A stretch of DNA of 64,000 bases from Denticeps clupeoides (Eukaryota; Chordata; Actinopteri; Clupeiformes; Denticipitidae). The stretch is from positions 2,830,123 to 2,894,122 of the forward strand of contig NC_041724.1 in assembly GCF_900700375.1 (NCBI RefSeq). Direction: 5' to 3'. The notes under the pieces were generated by a model. That model saw only the letters and a program-made list of their open reading frames with translations. It ran no database searches and was not told the origin of the DNA. A program made the position numbers and the translations under genes. Shown piece by piece: positions 59,301 through 64,000 of this stretch (position 1 is its first letter; each line of letters starts with the position of its first letter).

Positions 59301-59422
59301 AATAGAAATGGCGCGGAGCAGCATGCCTCACCTCCTCGAGCCTCTCTGCTGAGCGCCAGCGCCTGCTGCTGCCTCCGCTTTGCCAGGTCATCGTGCATCC
59401 CGTGCATCACCATCGTCGCCAT
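56366..59422 (-). CDS. Myozenin/calsarcin family Z-disc protein (myoz3-like), five coding exons
   Basis: Reconstructed in full: exons 59,422-59,332, 58,467-58,307, 57,910-57,760, 57,694-57,511 and 56,549-56,366, all with GT/AG borders and matching phases, give 256 residues. Myozenins link alpha-actinin, filamin and telethonin at the sarcomere Z-disc and bind calcineurin. Diagnostic segments are LDLGRKVSTPKDLQMEEL (33-50), SNRGSRMFQERQRRVERFT (54-72), GYSGPLKEIPREKFN (135-149), ATPFGGP (198-204), RRPNFNRAPRGW (234-245) and the C-terminus ESTDL, a PDZ-ligand-like end matching the ESEDL, ESEEL and ETEEL endings of the mammalian proteins. Length and exon-2/exon-5 features lean to MYOZ3, while exons 1 and 4 also resemble MYOZ2, so no symbol is assigned. 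The ATG follows a splice-acceptor-like TTCTTCCTCAG, so a 5' non-coding exon is likely. An in-frame ATG 39 codons upstream is less likely. Confidence 0.9.
56577..56760 (-). mobile_element. tRNA-derived SINE, family A, in myozenin intron 4
   Basis: AGAGCGACTTACAATCAGTA, GGGACAGT, GGAGACACTCAGGGTTAAG, TGTCTTGCTCAGGGACACAA, TTTGAACCTGGGTCTTCTGG and ATAGGCGAGTG occur in reverse-complement order. It starts only 28 bp from the exon 5 acceptor. Confidence 0.8.
57983..58084 (-). mobile_element. tRNA-derived SINE, family B head, in myozenin intron 2
   Basis: GGCACCTCAGTGGATCGGGA, TTCGAACCGGCAACCTTCTG, ATTACGGGGCCGCTTCCTTA and ACCGCTAGGCCACC are the reverse complement of the family-B head. Confidence 0.75.
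58085..58150 (+). mobile_element. Second SINE family-B head, opposite orientation
   Basis: TGGTGGCCTAGCAGGTAAGG, AAGCGGACTCGTAATGGGAA and TGCGATTCGAATCC form a head directly abutting the inverted copy at 57,983-58,084. The pair could fold into a hairpin in the pre-mRNA. Confidence 0.6.
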
Positions 59423-60606
59423 CGGCCGCTGCTGAGGAAGAAACATCTGTAACTGGGCCGAGCAGCTGAAACCGAAGCTTAATGGTGGCGCGACGTGGAC
59501 GGCACTGTAACAGTTTCCATGCAGCTCTGCTTTGATCATGCTTAATTACCGACCCAAACCCAACTCCGTACCTGTGCCTCCGTCTGGGGTTTGCCTGGCC
59601 GGGTTTCTGGTGTCTCCCAGACCTGCCCCTGTCACGCTTTGTATAGTCTTGGCATCTCCTGAGGCTTACATCACCAGGGTAATTTTAGCCTGCAGGGGGG
59701 GCGAAGGAGTAGGGGCGGGCCGGGATTTACACCCCTGTAACCCCATATCCCCGAAAATAAAAATCCGATCTGGAGAACAGGTGACGGCGCCTGGGCCCAG
59801 TGTAGCCGTGCTTGTTTGTGTGTGAGGGCAGTCAGCCGTAAGTCCAGGTATTGGTGACCTCTGAACCGCTGTCACGCAGGAGGTCGTGACTGAGGTCGCG
59901 TATTCGCAAATTCCATTTTGCGGCCCGAGACTCCAGCAGAATTGATGAGAGTGTAGGAACAGACGATGAACCAGACATGGGGGGGGGGTTCATGCTGCCT
60001 GGTGAACAGAGCCGCAATAATGGCTCAGAGTGAATGAGAAGTTTACTAGTTTACAACAACCTTTATTTCTTATATAGTTGGTTGTCTATTGTTACTCCAA
60101 GGTTGCAGGCTGTTGTAGATTTCTGATTATTCTTGACACCCAGAAGATGACATTTAATGATGTTCTTTGTGAAAGTTTAACGCTTAGAAAGGTTGCTGTG
60201 TTCTGTACTCACCTGGTTCTGACCTGCACTGACTGTAGGAAAGTTTTCTCCAGAGAGCAGGTGCTTCTGAGACCTGGTCAGAGACCAAGTCTGCTCCTGT
60301 CAGCTGGGGGTGGAGCACTCAGCCACCAGGCCGTGGCAGGTGACAGCGGGGACAATGCCCCACCGCTGACGCTCAAGTGCTCATGTCAGTAGGTTGGCTT
60401 TTAAGGAAAAACCTCTGTGTCTGAGTGAAGCTGAAGCACTGATTCTATTCAGGAGCCGCTGGGATCGACCGGAGCCGAGGTATCTCTCGTAAAATAAAAC
60501 ACGACAGCATGTTTCACACGTCTGCTTTCCCTCCTGACCGTTCACGATCGTGGCTAAACTCCGGAGACCCCTGTCAGGTATTACATGTGGCTTCGCTCCC
60601 CTCAGG
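59423..60606. other. Divergent intergenic region between the myozenin and guanylate cyclase genes
   Basis: 1.18 kb separates the two start codons. It must hold at least one non-coding first exon on each side, because each ATG lies just inside a splice acceptor-like sequence (TTCTTCCTCAG on the minus strand, CCCCTCAGG on the plus strand). No clear TATA box was assigned. A G-run lies at 59,980-59,988, and a LINE 3'-end scrap (ACAACAACCTTTATTTCTTATATAG, read in part) at 60,053-60,077. Confidence 0.5.
60053..60077 (-). repeat. LINE 3'-terminus scrap
   Basis: ACAACCTTTATTTCTTATAT matches the reverse complement of the LINE terminus at 962-1,003. Only about 25 bases remain. Confidence 0.45.
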
Positions 60607-63600
60607 ATGTACGGGCTGCTGTGCGAGAGCTTGCACGACTTCATCAAGGAGTCGTATGGGGACGACGTCTGGAAGCTGGTGAGGGAGAGGGCCGACGTCC
60701 GGCTCCACTCCTTCGTCACCCACCAGGTGAGGGACTTCCATGCCACCGCGCCCAGGATTTAATTTTATCCCACCCAGATCGGTATCCATCGCTGTCGTCA
60801 GTGGACACTTCAACAGTTACTCACATGTCTCCTATTTATGTGACATAATTGGGTTTATTTGCGTGCAGGTCTACAGTGAGAGCGTGATCCCCCGCATTGC
60901 CAAAGCTGCGAGTGGCGTGACGGGGACGCCGTACAACGAGCTCATGAACTCCTGGGGCGTTTACTTCCTGGGCTTCGTGGGGAAGTACGGCTATGACAGG
61001 ATCCTCAAGGTGGGCCGAGAACAGATCGGATGTTCACACACACCAACAGTAAAAAAGAACGGGTTCAATTCGTTTCAGACCGTTTCTTGTCCCTCAGGGG
61101 GCAAGTTTACAATAAATGTTCCTGATAATAAGTCCGATAATAAGTTATTAAAGAACATTACAAAAACGACAAAAGTGCAGGCCATTCTTGCAGTTGTGTT
61201 TTGATGTCAAAGTTAAAGTTCTAGGCCACGTTGGGTGTACTCTTAGCAACAGTTAGAACAATTGAATGGGAGGTTTTCTGAAAGTCAATGGCCAAATCTT
61301 TCAGACGTGCAGATTCTGATTGGTGGTTAACGTGAAGAGGGCATGTGGGCGCGATTTATTCTGTGTTGTTCCGTCCGGGGGCAGGTGCTGGGTCGACATG
61401 TCCGCGACTTTGTGAACGGACTGGACAACCTCCACGAGTACCTGCGGTTCAGCTACCCGAAAGTCCAGCCACCCACATTCTTCTGCCAGGAGGAGTCGGC
61501 TACAGGCGTCACGCTTCACTACAGGTCTTGCAGGAGAAAAGAAATAAACTACACAAGACCAATGTGAAATGATGAAAATGGTTGTTTTTGTCATTTCCCT
61601 GGTGAACAGTGTGAAAGGCGCCCGGGGAGCAGTGTGTGGGGACGGTACCTTGATCAAGGGGGTTCAGGATTTGAATGCTTAAAGCTGTTGAGAAGATTTA
61701 TTTCCTCCGACATTGTTGATTTTTTCTGTAATTTGTTCTGTCTATCGATGAACATGATTGCTTTAGGGTGGTAGAAGCCTAGCGGGTAACAGACTCTCCT
61801 ATGAACCAGAAGACCCAGGTTCAAACCCCCACTTACTACCATTGTGTCCCTGAGCAGGACACTTAACCCTGAGTGTCTCCAGGGGGGGACTGTCCCTGTC
61901 ACTACTGATTGTAAGCCGCTCTGGATAAGGGCGTCTGGTAATGCTGTAAATGTAAATGCTTTGCACCACCATGGTAATTTATCTCTAGCGGTTGTGTGGT
62001 GACTGTAGCAAGTTTGCAGTTAACGCAGGAGCATGATTGGTTGACTGATCAATGACGAATGTTGGCAGGAGTAAGAGGAAGGGCTACCTGCACTACGCCA
62101 TGGGGCAGCTGCGGCAGATGGGCAAGCAGTTCTACGACACGGACATCCACGTGGAGGTCCTGTCCGAGCAGCTGGTGGGAGACTACTCCCACGTCACCAT
62201 GAGGTCGGTTCTCCTGCACCGCGCATCGCTGGCAGACGCTGACCGACAGCAGCATGTGTCAGACAGTGAACCCTGCGCCGATTCTCCATTCGTAGATTAA
62301 ACTTTGACAACTCCGCCTACCGCTACATTCTGAAAGAGGATGAGGAGGAGCAGGAGATCCTGCCAATCACCAGTGATTTCTTCTTTGAAGTTTTTCCTTT
62401 CAACATTGTCTTCAGACAGGTATGGTTGCTCTCTGATCTCTCCATTTTCCTCCAGTTGTTTTTATATATATATATCATATATATCCATATATATATATAT
62501 ATATATATATATTGACTCTGCAGGACATGGTGGTTCACAACGTTGGCTCAGGTCTAGCAACGGTCTTCCCGGATCTTGATGGAAAGAAGATTAACGATGC
62601 CTTTCTGCTGGCTCGGCCACTGGTGGAATTTACCTGGAACATGGTGAGGAAATGCTGGCCCTGGCAAGAGCGTTTTATGTTGAAACATTTCAACAGATTT
62701 CTCATTGGTTATTTGCTTTTTTCAAGTTGGAACAACATTTAACAGAAATGTGTTTTTTTTTTTAAACAGATTATCTCCCATCCCAACAACCTGTTTGAGA
62801 TCATGTCCAAGGAACCAGTGAAAAGGGAAAGAAACCTTCACAACCGAGTCCAGAGTGAGTTCAGACAATTTGAAAAGCTTTAGAACTTGCAGACGATGCA
62901 AGGATAACAGGGGTGGTTTTTTTCTCCCATGCTGAAGACTCTGATTACGAGAACGCCAACCGCACAGCAGACGTGGATGTGGAGCTCATGGCTTTCCAGT
63001 CCATCATTGGCGACGACTACAAAGGTAGCTCCTGTACTGGGAAGAAACCAGTCAGTGGCTCTGTTTAAAGCTACAGCAGCATGCTTTAGTTGTGCCAGTA
63101 GGACCAGGAATAGAGATGGAGTGGAAAGTTATGTATCTCAGGTCGTATTTTCCTGACTCTCCGCTTGTCAGATGGGAACAGTGCCAACGCCATGGAGAGC
63201 TGGGGAGATGGGAGCCGCTGTCTGAAGTTGAAGGGTCAGATGAGATACATGCCTGAATGGGAGTCCATTATTTTCCTCGGGACCCCTGTGTAAGAGAGAA
63301 TCATCCTTGCCTGTTGACTGATCACAACTGCTTTGGATTAAAGTTCCCATGACACCGCAAATACCCCCTCAACTTCTATAGGCCGCTCTCCTCCTCGTCC
63401 CACCTCTCTCCTCCTCATTAGCATTTAAGGCTAATGGAAATCTTGTTGTGGGACTGGATCAAAGTTGCTGTAATTCTGCACCACGCCTGAATTTCGGAAA
63501 GAGCCTTCAGATACAGTGTTAGGGGACACTAAAGCCGATATAAAAACATAAAAAAGAAATGGTTTATGTCATGGGACCTTTAAGAGTCTCCGAAATGCGC

Positions 63601-63778
63601 GTTAACAGGAAAGTGAACATGTGTATATGTGTATATTTGTGTATATAGGATGGAGAGCCTGAGCGCCATGTTTAAGACGGGGCTCTACATTAATGACCTC
63701 AGCATGCACGACTCCAGCAGGGACCTGGTTCTCGCTGGCACTCAGCAGTCGGAGGAGCTGAAGAGGGCCCTGATCCAG
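60607..63778 (+). CDS. Atypical soluble guanylate cyclase (Gyc88E-like), N-terminal ten exons, runs off the window
   Basis: Ten exons with GT/AG borders and consistent phases (60,607-60,726; 60,869-61,009; 61,385-61,524; 62,069-62,203; 62,296-62,419; 62,524-62,643; 62,770-62,854; 62,938-63,024; 63,172-63,289; 63,649-63,778) give an unbroken 400-residue N-terminus starting MYGLL. Residues 1 to about 180 are an H-NOX haem domain. The proximal haem ligand is H104 in [14 protein letters not shown], and the YxSxR propionate motif is Y133-S135-R137 (LHYRSKR). An H-NOX-associated PAS region follows ([18 protein letters not shown], then [10 protein letters not shown]...IIFLGTPV) and the start of the signalling helix ([18 protein letters not shown]). 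The cyclase domain would lie beyond the window. [40 protein letters not shown] and LAGTQQS match remembered Drosophila Gyc88E far better than GUCY1B1 or GUCY1B2. Insect members make cGMP and respond to oxygen; that role here is inference. Confidence 0.9.
61766..61959 (+). mobile_element. tRNA-derived SINE, family A, in guanylate cyclase intron 3
   Basis: Best-preserved family-A copy: GGTGGTAGAAGCCTAGCGGG, CCCAGGTTCAAACCCC, ACTACCATTGTGTCCCTGAG, GACACTTAACCCTGAGTGTC, ACTACTGATTGTAAGCCGCT and GATAAGGGCGTCTGGTAATG, ending TGTAAATGTAAATG. Confidence 0.85.
62464..62511. repeat. (AT)n microsatellite in guanylate cyclase intron 5
   Basis: Interrupted TA run close to the exon 6 acceptor (TTGACTCTGCAG). 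Confidence 0.9.
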
Positions 63779-63939
63779 GTGTGGTTCCTGAGGTCTCCAA
63801 CAATTGCACACTGCACTTTGATACATCTCTCACCACCTCACACTGTGCTGCTGTGTTATTATCATTATCACATGACATATTACTATTACTACTACTTTTA
63901 TTATCATATAATATTATATACTGCATATACTAAATATAC

Positions 63940-64000
63940 ACAGTGTTGGGGAGTAACTGAATACATGTGCCAGCGTTACATATTTAGAATACAAAATATG
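63940..64000 (+). mobile_element. hAT-like DNA transposon end, cut by the window edge
   Basis: CAGTGTTGGGGAGTAACTGA followed by ATACATGT and CGTTACATATTTAGAATACA is the terminal sequence style of abundant fish hAT-like non-autonomous elements. It lies in the intron after exon 10, and only the first 60 bases are visible. Confidence 0.5.

Noticed and set aside
60607-63778. Ordinary GUCY1B1 or GUCY1B2
   Set aside because: The remembered beta-1 and beta-2 sequences lack [24 protein letters not shown] and [11 protein letters not shown] as found here. A search is still needed to be certain.

Overview
The window is vertebrate nuclear DNA, almost certainly from a teleost fish. The evidence is a fish-type alpha-2D adrenergic receptor gene, intron-split genes with GT/AG borders, fish-style tRNA-derived SINEs with L2-like LINE ends, hAT-like element tips, and long gene-poor stretches with microsatellites.

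Layout: 1-15.4 kb is intergenic, with a LINE 3' end and scattered SINEs. At 15.8-17.0 kb on the minus strand lies a complete single-exon adra2d gene with a GC-rich 5' region. From about 20.2 to 21.86 kb are remains of an endogenous retrovirus. These run directly into a tandem array (21,858-32,870) of at least 13 U4 spliceosomal snRNA genes in units of about 830 bp, cut off by a 13-base N gap. From 33 to 56 kb there is no recognisable gene. That stretch holds SINEs, a second LINE end, a duplicated ~380 bp block, and a complete-looking young non-autonomous LTR retrotransposon (43,782-47,433) whose interior is GC-rich and carries a 45-bp minisatellite.

At the right end are two divergently transcribed genes. 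A five-exon myozenin/calsarcin gene (minus strand, 59,422 to 56,366, reconstructed in full, 256 residues) encodes a Z-disc protein. A ten-exon segment (60,607-63,778, plus strand, 400 residues, continuing past the window) encodes the H-NOX and associated PAS part of a soluble guanylate cyclase. That protein resembles the atypical, oxygen-responsive invertebrate Gyc88E class more than the usual vertebrate alpha and beta subunits.

The two most interesting items are the U4 array and the atypical guanylate cyclase. The U4 RNA differs from the standard vertebrate sequence at many positions yet keeps the 15.5K kink-turn, the Sm site and base pairing to U6, and its units fall into two promoter classes. 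All family assignments come from reading the sequence and remembered family sequences; no database search was possible.
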